From the NCBI GenBank assembly GCA_963698255.1, contig CAVOQD010000037.1, positions 124,001 to 188,000 of the forward strand: a DNA stretch of 64,000 bases, in the 5' to 3' direction. The stretch comes from JAWKOK01 sp963698255. Lineage in GTDB: Bacteria; Chloroflexota; Anaerolineae; Caldilineales; Caldilineaceae. The number at the start of each line of letters is the position of its first letter. Position 1 is the first letter of the stretch. Below are positions 1 to 10,600 of the stretch, in pieces. A program made the translations under genes and the position numbers. Below the pieces are notes generated by a model. That model saw only the letters and a program-made list of their open reading frames with translations, made no database searches and was not told the origin of the DNA.

Positions 1-43
1 TCAACACGCCGGATGAGTTGTCGGCGTTGCTCTCCGGCAAGTC

Positions 44-115
44 GTAGCACGACATTTATGTCGTAGCATGCCGGCTCATCCGACAGGCAGCGCTGCGACA
101 TAAATGTCGCGATAC
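44..115. repeat. GTAG-type palindromic repeat pair
   Basis: Two facing short hairpins. The left one begins GTAG and folds on CGACAT/ATGTCG; the right one reads GCGACATAAATGTCGC and ends GATAC. The same layout (GTAG at the foot of a short hairpin, in facing pairs) recurs at 22273, 23301, 42724, 42803 and 60304. It lies downstream of the Uma2-like gene and has no coding potential. It resembles REP/BIME elements by architecture only. Confidence 0.6.
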
Positions 116-126
116 AAGGCGTTCTG

Positions 127-825
127 TCAATCGTAAAGTTTCGCCACATACGCACTGTGCTCGTCAGAGTCTATCCCTTTCTGCAGCACAGCCAACACCT
201 GCGATAGATCGCCGCGGATCAGCGCTGCGGCGTCAAGCCACAGGCCGGGAAAGATCTCGCTGCGTAGTACGCCATCGGCATCCGGCTGCATCTCCCCGAA
301 AACACCCTCTCGCAGCACAAACCAGACCACACGCTCTTCGTAGGTCAGCAAGACGACATACTCCGGCACGCCGGTTCGCGCATAGACGCGGCGTTTCTGA
401 TTCATGTCATAGCTGGCGCTGCTGGCCGCGATCTCGACGATCAATTCCGGCGGCCCTTCCAGGTAGTCGTCATCCGATACCGAGCTTCGTCCGCCCAAGG
501 ACGCATCAAGACGCAACAGAGCGTCGGGCTGGACCTCATTCTCATGGTCAATCCGAACTGTCACATTGTCGGCGGCTATCGTGCCCGGCGTGTGCGCTCT
601 GTACAAGCCCAGCCAGGTGATCAGATCGCTATGCGGGCGTCCATGTTGCTCAAAATGCGTGGGGGATGGCATATATACGATTCCTTCGACCAGTTCAGCC
701 TTCTTGATGTTTGGGGACGCAGCGTAAAGACGCTCAAACTCGACACGCGACAGCCTGTCGCCCGACTGCAGCGGGGCCGTTTTTGCTTGCGTTCGAACAT
801 CGGTCTTTTCGACAGCGATTGCCAT
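127..825 (-). CDS. Uma2 family (DUF820) restriction-endonuclease-fold protein
   Basis: A member of the Uma2/DUF820 family, which has a PD-(D/E)XK nuclease-like fold, is greatly expanded in Chloroflexota and Cyanobacteria, and has no firmly established role. The core is visible: a VQPDALLRL segment supplies the Asp, and PELIVEIAASS supplies the E-I pair, followed by YDMNQKRRVYARTGVPEYVVL with the family lysine. I chose the ATG at 825 because GAGGGATGAC sits just upstream; a longer frame to 870 lacks this. Length (232 residues) is somewhat above the usual 180-200 because of an N-terminal tail. It is co-directional with the glycosyltransferase ending at 905. The family is clear; the substrate is unknown. 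Confidence 0.85.
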   Translation of the reverse strand: MAIAVEKTDVRTQAKTAPLQSGDRLSRVEFERLYAASPNIKKAELVEGIVYMPSPTHFEQHGRPHSDLITWLGLYRAHTPGTIAADNVTVRIDHENEVQPDALLRLDASLGGRSSVSDDDYLEGPPELIVEIAASSASYDMNQKRRVYARTGVPEYVVLLTYEERVVWFVLREGVFGEMQPDADGVLRSEIFPGLWLDAAALIRGDLSQVLAVLQKGIDSDEHSAYVAKLYD

Positions 826-904
826 GTCATCCCTCGATTCTCTCAGCAGCCATAGTTCCGACACCATCAATTATAGCGTACGGATCAAGCGCCTGTCGAG
901 CATG

Positions 905-1967
905 TCAGTCAGGGGTCTTGTCGCTCCGCAACCCACTGTCCAGCACCTGGCGGTAGGCGTCGATACGGGCACTGCGCAGCTCGGGCTTGCTGCCGAGCCG
1001 CCGCTTGGCCCGCTCGATCCAGATCTGCACGCGAAATTCCAGGAGCAGATAGCGACGCAAAAGCTCGGCCCAAGGGTGGCCGAAGTGTTTTTCGTAGTAG
1101 CGCACTTTCGAGGTGTTGAAGTGGATGTGCCGGGCGGCGACCACCTGTTCGCTGCTGCGCCCTTCGTAGTGCAAAACCACCGCCTCCGGCACATAGATCA
1201 CCCGCCAGCCGGCCGACTTGATGCGCAGGCAGAGATCGGACTCCTCGCTGTACATGAAGAATCCTTCATCGAACGGGCCGTCAAACTGAGGCATTCGCAC
1301 CTGTTCCAGCGTTTCGCGCCGGGCCAGCATGGCCGCGCCCACGATCCAGTCGACGTCATGCGCGTAGTCGACCTGCCAGTCGTCCATGTGCATTCGCTGC
1401 GCCCACGGATTGACGGGCAGCGCCGCGCCCAGCCAGGTGCTCTCGAAGAAGCCGGTCAGTCGCGTGGGAAAGCGGCGGGTGCTGCGCTGCAATGTGCCAT
1501 CACCGTAGCGCAACTGCGGACCGGCCATGCCCACGGTCTCGTTGTCACGCACCGCGGAGTAGAGCGTCCATAGGCTGTCGCCACGCTCTTGATCGCTGAC
1601 GATTTCCGTGTCTGGGTTGAGGAAGTAGACGAAGCGCCCGCTGCTGGCAGCGTAGCCGCGGTTGTTGCCTGCTGTGAAGCCGAGATTCGTCTCGCTGGCG
1701 ATCAGACGAACCCAGGGGAATCGCAGCCGAAATGCGGTCGATCACGTCATCTGCACTGGCGTTGTCAACCACCAACACTTCGAGGGTGCTGGTCTGACCG
1801 TCCGGCCCGAATTGGCGCATGGACGACGTCGGCTCGTCGCTGCGGCTCGCCGCCTCAATCGATTGCAGGCAGGCGACGAGTAGATCGACCACATTCCAAT
1901 GAACGATAACAATTGAAAGATCGCAGGTGGGAAGCGTCAGAAGAATAGGGAGTGATAGGGGTGACAT
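905..1967 (-). CDS. Glycosyltransferase family 2, rhamnosyltransferase-like (one frameshift)
   Basis: GT-A fold inverting glycosyltransferase of the WcaE/rhamnosyltransferase type, expected to add sugars to cell-surface polysaccharide from a nucleotide sugar. The N-terminal piece has CDLSIVIVHWNVVDLL and VVDNASADD. After a one-base slip near 1717-1728 the other frame resumes with LIASETNLGFTAGNNRGYAA, FLNPDTEIV (metal-binding DxE region), VGAAMLARRE and GFFMYSEESDLCLR. Joined, it is about 353 residues, normal for the family. The gene starts 11 bp after the polyprenyl synthetase stop, so it is probably cotranscribed with tatD and the prenyl synthase, suggesting a polyprenyl-linked envelope glycan role (inference). 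The break looks like a sequencing indel because no residues are lost. Confidence 0.85.
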
Positions 1968-1978
1968 GAGGACGCCGC

Positions 1979-3059
1979 CTAGAACGTGCGCTCGACCACA
2001 AAGTCACACAGGCCCAGCATGGACGACTTGAACGCACTCTCTGGGAAGGTGGCCAGGTTGCGTCGTCGCCAGATCCACGAAGTCAATGGCCTCGCGACGA
2101 GAAGCTTCAATCGCCGGGCTGTTGCGCAGCGCCCGAACTGTATCCTGAACAGTTTCGCTCCAGACCTCCGTGCCGTTCACGTCGGCCTGCGAATATTCCT
2201 CTTCCAACCTCTCCAATAGCGCTTCAGGCTGCGAATAGGATTGAAGAAAATGGAAGAACGGCAAGGTCAGCGTTCCCTGGCGAAGGTCACTGCCGGCCGG
2301 TTTGCCCAGGGTACGGTCATCGCTGGTGAAGTCGAGAATATCGTCTACAATCTGGAACGCCATCCCAAGGTTGTAACCAAACTCGCGCAGTTGCACGATC
2401 TGAGCATCAGGCCGGCCGGACAGGATCGCGGCTCCTTCGGTGGCTGCGCAGAAAAGGCTGGCCGTCTTGGCATAGATACGCTGGTAATATTCATCCTTGT
2501 CCTGGGCATAGTTATGCCGGGCAAAGAGTTGGCGCAGTTCACCGTTGACGATCACCTGCAAGGTGTCGCTGAAGATATCGATGACACGCATGTTGTCGGT
2601 TTCGGAGGCAAAGAGGGCAGCACGTCCAAACATGAAGTTGCCGGCCAGCACCGTGGCGCCCTTGGTCCAACTTGCGTTAAGGGTCGCTGCGCCGCGCCGC
2701 AGCAATGCGTCATCGATGACGTCGTCGTGCACCAACGTTGCCGTGTGCAGCATCTCGACGGAGGCCGCCAAGGAGATAACGCGTGCGTACGATTCACCCG
2801 CGTTGTGCGCCGGCGGCTCAAGGCCGTAGGCAAGCAGCGCAAGCGCCGGTCGCAGTCGTTTGCCGCCGCTGCCGATCAGATCGACAAAGGCGGTGGCCAG
2901 CGGATCGAAGAGCGCTGAATCGACTCCTTTGAGCTTGGCCTCCACCGCTTTCAATCCGCCTTGAACAGGAGCCAGCAATTGGCGCACGTCAACAGTCCGT
3001 TCCGCAGCCAACATTGTCTGCGGCGCAACAGTCATCTTGTCGTCAGCTTGCGGTCGCAT
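1979..3059 (-). CDS. Polyprenyl (trans-isoprenyl diphosphate) synthetase (one frameshift near the C-terminus)
   Basis: All-trans polyprenyl diphosphate synthase, elongating farnesyl/geranylgeranyl diphosphate with IPP for quinone side chains or lipid carriers. Visible motifs: GGKRLRP (IPP binding, about residue 65), first Asp-rich motif HDDVIDD (111-117) followed by LLRRG, and second Asp-rich motif FQIVDDILDF. Reading the last ~20 codons in the shifted frame gives FPESAFKSSMLGLCDFVVERTF, the usual C-terminus, so I place the true stop at 1979 and a one-base indel near 2045-2060. The ATG at 3059 lies inside the 3' end of tatD (17-bp overlap); ATG 3035 is an alternative. A longer open frame to 3209 only shadows tatD. 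Product chain length cannot be read from the sequence with confidence. Confidence 0.88.
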
Positions 3060-3929
3060 ATCGACCCTGACCGGAGAAAGGTTGTCCGTTACGAAGATAG
3101 TAGCCCTCCAACCCGAAAAAACGCAGTGCCGTTTTGGTCGTCGCTGCTGCGATCTCTTCCGGCGTCTGCGAACGAAGCCTGGCAATCTCGTCACACACCA
3201 GCGAAACATACGCCGGCTCGTTGCGTTTCCCCCGCAAGGGATGCGGCGTGAGATAAGGAGCGTCAGTCTCCAACATCAAGGCGTCGAGACGCAGATGAGG
3301 GACGAGACTGTGCAGATCGCGGGCGTTCTTTATAGGTGACGGGACCGCCCAAGCTCAACGCAAACCCCCAACTGTAGGCTTGCTCCGCCAGAGCAAGATC
3401 GCCGCTGAAGGCGTGCAGCACGCCTTTGAAGGGTCGCTCGGCTGAGCGGTGAGCGGCGCACTTCATCGGAGTTTGCCCAGTCGCCAAGCATGGCCGCCAC
3501 GTCCTCGTTGGAATCTCGGCTGTGAATGATGACGGGCAGTCCCAGTTCGGCGGCCAGGGAGAGCTGTGCCTTCAAGGCAAGATGCTGCTGCTCGCGAGCG
3601 ACCGTGTCCCAGTAGTAGTCCAGGCCGATTTCACCGATGGCGACCACTTTGGGGTGCTGGGCCAGCCGGCGCAGTTTTTCGACGCTGGCTTCGTCAAAGC
3701 CGGCACAGCTTGTGGGATGCACGCCCACGGCGGCAAAGACGCCAGGCTGGGCATCCGCCAATGTAATGGGCTGGCGCATGGTCGCCAGATCAATACCGGG
3801 AACGATGATCAGACCCACACTTGCCGCGGATGCCCGCTCGAGGACGGCATCCCGATCAGATTCGAACTGCTCAACATCCAGATGACAATGGCTGTCAACA
3901 AGGTTCGGTCGCTCCAATAGGCCAGACAT
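3043..3929 (-). CDS. tatD: TatD family metal-dependent hydrolase (two frameshifts)
   Basis: TatD-type TIM-barrel nuclease/hydrolase of the amidohydrolase superfamily. Metal ligands are visible: VDSHCHLD (His14, His16), GEIGLDYYWD (Glu near 100), PVIIHSRD, LHAFSGD, and ETDAPYLTPHPLRGKRNEP (final Asp and substrate loop). The three pieces lie in different frames. One indel falls between 3440 and 3475; the second is an extra base near 3331, where correcting it restores NARDLHSLVPHLRLDALMLETD. The joined length of about 295 is slightly above the family norm of 255-270. It is the first gene of a minus-strand cluster with polyprenyl synthetase and a glycosyltransferase. Confidence 0.88.
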
Positions 3930-4049
3930 TCCCTAAATACACTCCACACAGTACCGGGGCCGCAACCAGATTCAGTTTGTTCATTTTATCACAGGCAGGA
4001 AGCGAAGACCGTACTTTGCATTGCGATTTGGTGGACGGGAAAAAGCGAC

Positions 4050-4161
4050 GGGAAAAAGCTTTGCCACAGATAAACGCGGATATCACTCAGATGGGACACA
4101 GATAAATTATCCGTGTCCCATCCCGTTTTTATCTGTGGCAATCTGTGACAAAGCTTTCCCG
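4050..4161. repeat. Imperfect inverted repeat with CACAGAT core
   Basis: The left end GGGAAAAAGCTTTG.CACAGATAAA and the right end TTTATCTGTGGCAATCTG with TGACAAAGCTTTCCC are inverted versions of each other, with GGGACACAGATAAATTATCC / GTGTCCCATCC in the middle. A related copy with the same ACAGAT words is at 26652-26798. Non-coding, sitting between tatD and the phosphoglucomutase gene. Function unknown. Confidence 0.6.
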
Positions 4162-4166
4162 TTAAC

Positions 4167-5607
4167 TCAGACCTCGATCCCGGCCAGCGCGGCGCCGTCC
4201 TTCAGGATGTCTTGCACAGCGTCCTGATCGGTCGTCTCGGTGTAGACGCGGATCAGCGGCTCGGTGCCGGAGAAGCGGACCAGCAGCCAGCCGCCGTCGT
4301 CCATGACAAACTTGTAGCCGTCGATGGTGACGATCTCGACGACGTCATGGCCGCCCAGCGTGATACCGTTGTTGACATCCAGGGCGTTGAGCCGGGCCAC
4401 GGCGTCAGCCTTCATCTCGTTGCTGCTCAGGCGCGTGTCGATGCGGTCGTAGTAGTGGCCGCCGACCTTGTCGAAGAGCAGTTGCAGCAATTCGGTCGGC
4501 TTCTTGCCGGTGCGCACCATCAGATCGAGCAGATAGAGATTGGCGATGATGCCGTCGCGCTCGGGCACGTGGTTCCGGAAGGCGTAGCCGCCGCTCTCTT
4601 CGCCGCCGATCAGGGCGTTGTGTTCCATCATGGCCGGGGCCACATATTTGAAACCGACGCCTGTGTTGACGACCGGCACGTCGTAGAGCTTGCCCAGTTT
4701 GTCGAGCATGGAGGTGGTGCTCAGCGTCTTGACGATGGTGCCGCGTTCGCCGCGCACTTCGAGCAGATAGTAGGCCAGCAGACCGTAGACGCGCAGTTGA
4801 TTGACGAACTCGCCGTTCTCGTCGCCGAGACCGCAGCGGTCGGCGTCGCCGTCCATGATGCAGACGCAGTCCGCGCCCAGCTCTTTGCCCACGGCCAGCC
4901 CGGCGTCCACGTTGGGCGGGATCGGCTCGGGGCGCGACATTTCAGGGAAGATGGGATTGCGCTCGGCGTGGACCTCGATCAGCTCGGTCTTGCCGCCGCC
5001 CAGGATCTCGGAGAGCCAGCCGGAACCGTTGCCCCACATGTTGTCGACGACGACCTTGAGGCCGGCGTCCTTGATGGGCTGGACGTCGATCAGTTCGGCA
5101 ACGCGTACCATGTAGGCGGGCTTGGCGTCGAAATATTCGATGCGTCCGTCGGCCAGCGCCTCGACCAGAGGCACGCTGCGGATGGCAGCCTTGGTCGTCG
5201 GCCGCCGGGATCAACGACTCGATCTCGTCCAGGCCGGCCGGATCGACAGCGCCGCCAAACTCATCGCGCACCTTGAAGCCGCAGTCCTCGGGCGGGTTGT
5301 GGCTGGCCGTGATGTTGACCGCTGCCACCGCGTTCATGGCGCCGACGCTGAAGCTGATGACCGGCGTGGGCGTGGCCGTGTCGGTGAGGAAGACCTTGAA
5401 GCCGTTGCCGGCCAACACTTCGGCTGCGGTGGCCGCGAAACGTTCGGCCAAAAAGCGCCGATCATGGCCGACGACGATGTTCCCTGTTCTGCCGTGGGCC
5501 ACGAGGTAATCGGCATAGCCCTGGGTGCAGCGACGTACATTGGCGAACGTGTAGTCTTCGGCGATGCGGGCGCGCCAACCGTCGGTGCCAAACTTAATGT
5601 CGTTCAT
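4167..5607 (-). CDS. Phosphoglucomutase/phosphomannomutase, alpha-D-phosphohexomutase family (one frameshift)
   Basis: Interconverts hexose 1- and 6-phosphates via a phosphoserine enzyme. All four domains are recognisable: FGTDGWRA at the N-terminus, active-site TASHNPP (Ser102), Mg-binding MDGDADRCG, sugar-specificity loop GGEESGGYAF, and phosphate-binding RFSGTEPLIRVY at the C-terminus. The frame breaks once near 5193-5200; the downstream frame continues TKAAIRSVPLVEALADG without loss. Joined length is about 480 residues, as expected. The GEESGG loop fits the glucose/mannose mutase branch; glucose versus mannose preference cannot be decided. It is monocistronic, with repeats on its 3' side. 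Confidence 0.92.
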
Positions 5608-6004
5608 GGATACACTCCTTTGTGCTGTGTTTCGCAGAGGCGCAGAGAGCGCAAAAGGAGTAGTGACAGCGTCAACCTGTCTCAGGCCACCTGCATGGAA
5701 TCGTGTTCGGAGGGCAAGAAAAGGTTGCCCTCACGGATGCCGGCTCAGTATATCAGCATAGTAAGGGGATAGAAAAGATCGCGGCGTTTTTGACGATATT
5801 CCTAGTCACTCACGTCCATTTCTCGGGGTCTTGAGTGAACGGATGGTCGGATCATTGTCTGGTAATAAGCGTATCATGGGATGGGAGAGAGGTGAAACGG
5901 GTTTGATCGGAAAGATGTATCCATGCCAAAAAAGACGGTTGATCGGTTGAAAAAGCGGTGATAGAATAAATCATCAACCCGATAGCCAAAGGCGATCATC
6001 CCCC
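5608..6004. other. 397-bp intergenic region, no gene seen
   Basis: Region between the divergent phosphoglucomutase gene and the small-protein cassette. It holds short repeat-like tracts (CGCAGAGGCGCAGAGAGCGC near 5635) and AT-richer sequence after 5800 that probably contains promoters for both sides. No reading frame with convincing protein features. Confidence 0.5.
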
Positions 6005-6241
6005 GTGAACGAGTTCAGAATTCTTGGCGTCATTGCGGACGTCGAAACGATTGCAATAGGACCAGGTGTGCGCATTCGACGTCACCTGATCCGTGCATAT
6101 GGGCGAGGTCGCTGGCGAAAACTGAAAGGGTTTGCAACCATTCAATTTGCAGACGGCACGGTTCGTGACGCCGAACTTCACTGGTTTGAAGCCCACGGAA
6201 TCGGCCGTAGAGATATCAAGATCAAGAGAATACTCAAATGA
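6005..6241 (+). CDS. Small basic conserved-type protein, unknown function
   Basis: A 78-residue protein with a GTG start. It is strongly basic toward the end (GIGRRDIKIKRILK), with a central GRGRWRKLKGFATIQFADGTVRDAELHWFEAHG that looks like a small beta-rich fold. I recall similar orphan proteins in environmental genomes but cannot name a domain. Its stop overlaps the start of the next gene as ATGA (6238-6241), so the two are almost certainly translated together. This resembles the layout of a two-gene toxin-antitoxin or regulatory pair, but nothing in the sequence proves that. No membrane segment or signal peptide. Confidence 0.6.
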   Translation: MNEFRILGVIADVETIAIGPGVRIRRHLIRAYGRGRWRKLKGFATIQFADGTVRDAELHWFEAHGIGRRDIKIKRILK

Positions 6242-6459
6242 GCAACAAGTTTGTAATTTGCCTGAACAACGAAAGCAACCCGGCCAGCCTCATCGTAGGC
6301 AAGGTGTACCGCATAGTGCCGGATGAAGGCAACGACCTACCTGGAATGGTACGCATCATTGATGAAGACACCTCAGAGGCGGACGGTTACCTCTACCCGG
6401 CAGCTATGTTTGCCGCCATAGAATTGCCCAAAGCGGCGGAACAGGTGCTGATGGCCTGA
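6238..6459 (+). CDS. Small acidic protein, unknown function
   Basis: A 73-residue acidic protein (MSNKFVICLNNESNPASLIVGKVYRIVPDE and DEDTSEADGYLYPAAMFAAIELP). The pattern VGKVYRIVPD..G..RIIDE...YLYP..MF..IELP is typical of a widespread family of small uncharacterised bacterial proteins, probably an SH3-like small barrel (inference). It is translationally coupled to the basic protein before it, and the charge contrast between the two suggests they may bind each other (inference). Confidence 0.65.
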   Translation: MSNKFVICLNNESNPASLIVGKVYRIVPDEGNDLPGMVRIIDEDTSEADGYLYPAAMFAAIELPKAAEQVLMA

Positions 6460-6604
6460 AAAAATATTGGCGCCGTCAAAGATGCGAGCACGAAATCAGC
6501 AACAGCGATCATCTGCCACATTGGCAAACCGTTTCCGCCGCCTACCTCATGCCCGCATCATTGGCAGATCACCTTGTCACCCCCCCACCTTGTCGCCCCC
6601 ATCC

Positions 6605-7456
6605 CTACTCAAACGGCTCACCAATCACACTCGCGCCGTGCAGTTTCAGACGCGCCGCATGGATCCCGTTGAGCATGGCCTGGTGCAACTCGGGCCGGCC
6701 GTTGCTGGCCACGAAATGGCGCTCGGCCGGCGTCCACGGGTTGCCGTCGTAGTCGGTGACGATGCCGCCGGCCTCGCGGATCATCAGCGCACCGGGGGCG
6801 ATGTCCCAGGCGTTGAGATCACGCTCCCAGTGCACGGCATAGACGCCGCTGGCCACCAGCGCCAGATCGATGGCGCACGATCCCATGCGCCGGATGCCGG
6901 AGCAGAGCGGGATGAAGTGGGCGATTTCCACGCTGTTGTTGTCGGGGTTCTCGGCTCGGGTGTAGGGAACGCCGGTCGAGAGAATGGCCTGACGCATGAC
7001 GTTGACATCGTTGACCTGTAGGCGACGCACGCTGCCGTCGGTCTCGCGCATGTAGGCCCCCTCTCCCTTGAGCGCCCAGTAGGTCCTGCCCAGCGGCAGT
7101 TCGACCGTCACAGCCAGAACCATCTCTTCACCCTGCTGCAAGCCAATGTTGACCGCATAGTAGGGTACGCCGTTTGCATAATTGACGGTGCCGTCGATGG
7201 GATCGACGACCCAGTATGCCTCAGAATCGGGCCGGCTGTTGCTTTCCTCGCCCCAGAAATCGATGGTCGGGAAACGCTCGGCCAGCGACTGGCGGATGAA
7301 TTGCTCATTGGCCACATCGGCCTCGGTGACCAGATCGATCTCGTTGGATTTGCCCTTGATCGACGTCAATCCTTCTCGTTGCATGCGGCTGACCAGTTGG
7401 CCGCCACGCTCTGCGATGTCGATGACCGTCTCAAGTTCGCTACGCCCAATGTCCAT
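6605..7456 (-). CDS. Inositol monophosphatase family protein
   Basis: Mg-dependent sugar-phosphate phosphatase of the inositol monophosphatase/FBPase superfamily; natural substrates in bacteria range from myo-inositol 1-phosphate to fructose-1,6-bisphosphate or histidinol phosphate. Metal-binding motifs are intact: WGEES (about 68-72), DPIDGTVNY (85-93) and the C-terminal ERDLNAWDIAPGALMIREAGG. Length 283 is typical. The frame is unbroken, unlike many neighbours. Gene order (SARP regulator upstream on the same strand, with a hairpin between) gives no clear clue to substrate. Confidence 0.93.
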   Translation of the reverse strand: MDIGRSELETVIDIAERGGQLVSRMQREGLTSIKGKSNEIDLVTEADVANEQFIRQSLAERFPTIDFWGEESNSRPDSEAYWVVDPIDGTVNYANGVPYYAVNIGLQQGEEMVLAVTVELPLGRTYWALKGEGAYMRETDGSVRRLQVNDVNVMRQAILSTGVPYTRAENPDNNSVEIAHFIPLCSGIRRMGSCAIDLALVASGVYAVHWERDLNAWDIAPGALMIREAGGIVTDYDGNPWTPAERHFVASNGRPELHQAMLNGIHAARLKLHGASVIGEPFE

Positions 7457-7493
7457 GCTCTATTTGCCCCGTTGATTTCGGTTTGATTAGGAT

Positions 7494-7516
7494 GTGTTGG
7501 CGATATGCGCCAACAC
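7494..7516 (-). terminator. Hairpin between the SARP regulator and the phosphatase gene
   Basis: A perfect 9-bp stem GTGTTGGCG / CGCCAACAC with the loop ATATG, 88 bp past the stop of the SARP-type gene and 38 bp before the phosphatase start. There is no long T-tract after it, so it may act as a weak terminator or processing site. Confidence 0.4.
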
Positions 7517-7603
7517 ACCCTTATGATATCATCCCGAATAGGGCACGCATAGAATTGTCACGCAGGCCGCTTTCGCAACAGCCACCTGACGATAGAAGAT
7601 AGA

Positions 7604-10600
7604 TCATTCCCCCGAACCGTCCCGTGCGGACAACTCGTCGAGCAATTCTTTGGCCAGGCGCAGGTCCGGCGTGTCAAACCCTTCGCTGAACCAGTCGTAG
7701 ACAATCCGCAACATCGATTCGCCGTCGTTGGGCCGTCCATCCATCTGCCACAGCCGGGCCAGATTGACTGCGGCGCGCAACTCGGAGGTCTTGGCGCCCA
7801 ACTCCTGGGCAAGCGCAATGGCCGCGCGATAGCTGGCCTCGATCTCATCATGGCCCGCGCCCAGTGCGAGCAACGCATCTCCTCTAATCGTCCATAAATC
7901 CGGTGCGTACAACAAGTCCCGAAACTTCTCGAAACAAGCGATAGCCTCATCGGCCACATCGACGGCCTCGGCGTGCCGGCCGCCCAAAATCAGGCATTCG
8001 GCGAGCATGGCAGCCAGTTGACTGTAGTGGACCTTCTGGTCGTACTCCTCGACGGCAGCCATGGCCTGGCGCGCCAACGCCAGGCCTTCCGCGGTCTGGC
8101 CTTGCATGGATAGACACCACCCCATCAACCCCGCACCAAGAATGCGCGAGTAGGGATAGCCTTTGTCCATGCTGATCTGCAAGGCCGGCTCGGCAAACTG
8201 CTGAACCATGGATGGATCGCGCAGCAACTGATAGCAAAGTCCCGCATACGCGTAGGCATCGGCGATATTGGCCGGCAACACCAACTCTCGCCCCAGGGCC
8301 GTCGTACGCGCCAATTGTCGACGCGCCTGATCCAGATAGCCCAAACTCCACAACGCAAGCGCGCTCTCGTAGAGCGCACACGACCCCGCATCATGCACGC
8401 CATAGTGGACGCTCAGCGGTTCATGTTCGGCCCGATCATAGATCGCCAGGCCGATCTCCATGTGCGCAAGGGCCTGCTCATAGTCGCCGAGGAAGAAGCA
8501 GGGTCCCCAGATCGCGTGATGCGCCTCCAGTACCAATCCCGGATCGCCCAGGTCTGTGGCGATCTCCAGACATTGGCGGGCGAGGGCCAAACTCTCGGCA
8601 TATTCGGCTCGGTAGAGGGCGACCTCATGCAGACCCCAGAGGACCGTAAAGAGGTGCGGCGTCTGTTTAACCTGGCGGCAAAGTTCGAGCGCTCTGATAT
8701 AGGCCACATCCGCTTCTCGACCGTGATAGCTGGTGATCGACGCCCATGCAGTGCAAAGGCGTATCTGCAATTCCAGCTCCAATTCGACACTCTCAGGACT
8801 TGCGGGCAGCAAGCGTATCAACGACAACCCAGTCTCAAGCATCGTGATGGCGTCCTGATAGGCAAAGAGACGCAGCGCTCTCTCCGTCGCACGTTGGTAC
8901 CAGCCGATTGCGGTCTGGGCATCCCCGGCCAGACGAAAATGGGCCGCGATCTGACCGCTGACGCTGTCGTCCGCAGCACCATGAATCTGTTCCAGTGCAA
9001 CGGCCACGCGGCGATGCAACAGCCGTCGCCGTGCCGGCTGCAGCTCGGCATAGGCGACCTCGCGCAGCCGGTCGTGGGTGAAGTCGTAGCCGTTGACGTC
9101 CTGCTCGCGCACAATGCGCCGCTGCCACAGTTCGTCCAGGCTGCGTGCGACCGTCTCATCATCCTGTTCGCAGGCGGCGCTCAACACGTCTACGGTGAAA
9201 GAGCGGCCGATTGTGGCCGCCAACCGGGCCAGGTCGTGTGCGGGCGGAGAAAGCTGGGCCAATCGCGCCCCGATGACGGCATGCACCTTGGGGGGCAGGA
9301 CAAGCGAACTGCTTGGTGCACGATTGGCCCAGCCAGCGCCGCCGGCCAGTTGAGCGCGCATGGTTTCGACAACGAAGAGCGGGTTGCCCTCGGTTGCAGC
9401 AAAGAGCGACTCCGCCATGGGTCCATCTAGTTTGCGTTCGGCAATGCTTTCGGCCAGCGCCGTGGTTTCCGCGTCGTCGAGCGCGGCTAGCGGAAGCGTA
9501 ACGAGCAAGTCAAGCCGGCGCAGTTCGATCAGAAAATTTGCTGCCGGGTGGCTACGCACCAACTCGTCTTGGCGAAGCGTTGCGATGAGCAGGAGGCGTG
9601 CTTTCGTATGGTGATGAGCGATGAAGAGTAGCCAGGCCAATGTCTCTTCATCGCACCACTGCAGGTCATCCAACACCAAGACCAGCGAACGACCATCGAG
9701 TAGGATGGCGTGCGCAAGGGCCTCGAAGAGCCGACGGCGTTGTCCGCGTTCAGTCAACGGCTCAGGCGCAGCCAGCAGCGGGTCGGTGATGAGCAATTCG
9801 GGCAGCAAACGTGCCAGTTCGCTGCGCCAGACGTCGGTCAGGCGTGGCAGTTCGGTTTGCAAAGCAACGCTGCGCAGACATTCCACCAGCGGGCCGTAGG
9901 AGAGTCCTTCCTCTGCGGCATAGGCGCGGGCGTGGAGCGTGCGGATGCCCTGTGCCTGCGCCCAGTGAAGCAACTCTTCAGCAAGACGCGTCTTGCCGAG
10001 GCCCGCCACACCCTCGATACAGACAACGTGCAAGCGTCCGTTGTTTACGACGCGCCAGAGCGCTTGCAGCCTCTGCCATTCTGTCTGGCGTCCCACAAGC
10101 GACAGGCGTTGGCTACGGATTGGCGAAGGCGCACCGTCGATCTGGAGTAAGCGGTCATAGGCTTTGCGGGTGGATACACTCGGCTCCACGCCGAGATCCT
10201 GTTCCAGGGCCGAGGCGCAGGCGTGATAGACGCGCAGAGCGGCCGTTCGATCGCCGGTCAAGGCAAGGAGGCGCATGAGGCTGCGAGCGGTGGCTTCATG
10301 GAGTGGATCATAGTGTAGCAAGGTTCGTGCGTGGCCGATGGCAGCGACGTAGTTGCGACGCTCTTCATGCAGCAGGACAAGCTGCTCCATTGTTGTCACG
10401 TAGTTTTGGGCCAGACGCTCGCGCACTGGAATGAGCCAGTCATCGTAGCCGCCCGGCAGCAGATCGCCGGCATAGGCGGCCGCGGCTCGCTCCAGGGCGT
10501 TGATTTTGGGCACGCCGTCCGCTACTGATGCCGCTTGAAGTGCATCCTCGAACTCCTGCACGTCAAGTATGTAGTCAGCGTCAGTTCGCCAGCCGACGGT

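Noticed and set aside
3060..3209. N-terminal extension of the polyprenyl synthetase
   Set aside because: It covers tatD in another frame and adds a basic, motif-free stretch; ATG 3059 gives a normal-length protein.
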